This document shows positions 14,484-15,192 of a stretch of 15,192 nt of DNA, piece by piece. The stretch is taken from contig CAYNAW010000036.1 in the NCBI GenBank assembly GCA_964395545.1, forward strand, positions 1 to 15,192. Direction: 5' to 3'. This stretch comes from CAYGVX01 sp964395545 (GTDB taxonomy: Archaea > Thermoproteota > Bathyarchaeia > Bathyarchaeales > SOJC01). The translations under genes and the position numbers were made by a program. The notes under the pieces are model-generated. The model saw only the letters and a program-made list of their open reading frames with translations, ran no database searches and was not told where the DNA came from. Every line of letters begins with the position of its first letter. Within the stretch, counting starts at the first letter, position 1.

Positions 14484-14795
14484 TTGCAGGGTGTCAAGCC
14501 ATGGGATCGGCCTCTGAAGTTGAGATCGTTGACGCAGTTGAGAACTCCGAAAAACGAAGAATATCTCTACAGGTTCTTGTTTCATAGAGAAAGAGACGTG
14601 TATGGGGAGCACTTTCGCAGGAGAAGGAGCGTCTTCTGTGACTATCGTCGTGAGTGCTTTAAGCATGCGATTCCAAAGGGCTTCCATAAGCAGATATTGA
14701 GGTTTGAAGGCGATCAAGTGGGCACGATAGAGTATGCTCCTCCCGCAGACTCAGGTCTCCCTCTGCGCGCGCGCCTCCGCTACACATGCCTCTAA
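14484..14795 (+). pseudogene. Truncated GNAT-like acetyltransferase N-terminal fragment
   Basis: From TTG 14484, 103 residues remain open, including EEYLYRFLFHRERDVYGEHF, FCDYRRECFKHAIPKGFHKQ and ILRFEGDQVGTIEYAPPADSGLP. The pattern of a strand ending in QVGTIEYAPP after an amphipathic helix looks like the central strand of a GNAT fold. After SGLP the sequence becomes LRARLRYTCL and stops, where a GNAT protein would continue with the acetyl-CoA-binding strand and RxxGxG loop. None of the three plus frames downstream supplies that part. The start is unclear; another in-frame TTG at 14520 is possible, and a second frame from ATG 14501 reads open for 28 codons only. I take it as a remnant, or less likely a short protein of its own. 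Confidence 0.5.
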
Positions 14796-14842
14796 TCCAT
14801 GATTTCCCACGTGTAGGCGTGCTCTGAGGGGTTGGGTGAGCA

Positions 14843-14851
14843 GCTATTTAA
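14843..14851 (+). promoter_or_regulatory. TATA box of the DUF2905-like gene
   Basis: Reads GCTATTTAA. Transcription would start near 14872, a few bases ahead of the candidate ATG codons at 14878 and 14884. This makes the upstream in-frame GTG 14836 unlikely as a start. Confidence 0.55.
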
Positions 14852-14883
14852 GTTGCATGATCGTATTGATGGGTGGGATGGCG

Positions 14884-15117
14884 ATGGAAGGTTTCACGTC
14901 GCTGACGCTACTCGGAGTGGTCCTGATCGCCATCGGGATAGTGTTGGTGGCGTTACCGGTGATTGCGAAGTACATCCCGAACCTTGAGGGCATTCCTTGG
15001 ATTGTATTGTGGGTGTACCGTTCAGACGGTTTTGTGTTCGCAACCTCACCTATCCTCATAATCATCTCCATCCTATCCCTGGTTGTTCACCTTATTACGC
15101 GCACGAAGATAGGTTAA
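14884..15117 (+). CDS. Small two-helix membrane protein, DUF2905-like
   Basis: 77 residues from ATG 14884. Two hydrophobic helices, at about 6-27 (LTLLGVVLIAIGIVLVALPV) and 54-72 (TSPILIIISILSLVVHLI), flank a conserved-looking connector, IPNLEGIPWIVLWVYRSDGF. Helix, 'G-IP' turn, short charged strand with an aromatic F.FATSP step, then helix: this is the layout of DUF2905 (PF11146) proteins, whose function is unknown. GGTGG lies seven bases before ATG 14884. Earlier in-frame starts (14836, 14857, 14869, 14878) are disfavoured by the TATA position or spacing, though 14878 is possible. Confidence 0.65.
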   Translation: MEGFTSLTLLGVVLIAIGIVLVALPVIAKYIPNLEGIPWIVLWVYRSDGFVFATSPILIIISILSLVVHLITRTKIG

Positions 15118-15125
15118 GGCGCGCA

Positions 15126-15192
15126 TCAGCCTGGTATTTCTGGAAAGAGTATTTTCTTCGTGTTGGCTTTACAGTTGGGGCATTCCCGCTCG
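15126..15192 (-). CDS. C-terminal end of a zinc-ribbon-containing protein (partial)
   Basis: Only the last 22 codons are in the window, entering from the right edge and ending at TGA 15126-15128. They read ERECPNCKANTKKILFPEIPG. The CPNC pair looks like half of a zinc ribbon whose other cysteines would lie outside. It converges on the DUF2905-like gene with eight bases between stops. Function cannot be assigned. Confidence 0.5.
   Translation of the reverse strand, partial: ERECPNCKANTKKILFPEIPG

Noticed and set aside
1..15192. tRNA, rRNA, CRISPR, insertion sequence, integrase or restriction genes
   Set aside because: I looked through the spacers and frames on both strands and saw no supporting motif; a tRNA or covariance-model scan was not possible.

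Overview
The window looks like chromosomal DNA of an archaeon, probably an uncultivated lineage of the Thermoproteota/Bathyarchaeia type. The evidence is a group II chaperonin (thermosome), an F420-dependent methylene-tetrahydromethanopterin dehydrogenase (Mtd), an archaeal-type Fe/Mn superoxide dismutase, AT-rich TATA boxes about 25 bases ahead of probable starts (at least one leaderless), GGTG/GGAG ribosome-binding sites, and frequent GTG/TTG starts. The lineage is inferred from gene content; no marker here fixes it. I see no tRNA, rRNA, CRISPR array, insertion sequence or phage gene.

Layout. (1) 1-2684, minus strand: a 45-aa membrane peptide, a secreted or anchored beta-propeller protein, and an Fpg/Nei-like DNA glycosylase that runs off the left edge and lacks the N-terminal proline. 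(2) 2991-5534, plus strand: an AIM24/TIGR00266 protein, a Nudix hydrolase, a cytoplasmic sulfite-oxidase-type molybdopterin protein, and a winged-helix/zinc protein with a basic tail. The last two have a coding strand richer in C than G, unlike their neighbours. (3) 5531-7877, minus strand: superoxide dismutase, a desulforedoxin-like mini-protein broken by TAA inside its first CxxC, a CPAC thioredoxin-fold protein, pyroglutamyl-peptidase I, and an unknown gene frameshifted by an exact 7-bp tandem duplication. (4) 8164-8789, plus strand: a four-helix membrane protein and a 39-aa Lys/Arg-rich protein. (5) 8796-12432, minus strand: an ADP-forming acyl-CoA synthetase fused to a GNAT acetyltransferase, then (upstream in transcription) mtd. 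(6) 12602-15192: thermosome (plus), a possible small Cys/His protein antisense to its 3' flank, a truncated GNAT-like fragment (plus), a DUF2905-like membrane protein (plus), and the end of a zinc-ribbon protein (minus).

Taken together, Mtd points to tetrahydromethanopterin/F420 one-carbon metabolism, and the ADP-forming synthetase to acetate or acyl-CoA energy conversion or protein acylation. The SOD-desulforedoxin-thioredoxin block suggests an organism that lives anaerobically but meets oxygen. The most notable observations are two small genes with clear, explainable lesions (a nonsense codon and a 7-bp duplication), several short genes that length cut-offs would miss, and the unusual glycosylase N-terminus. 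I found no convincing new multi-gene defence or mobile system.
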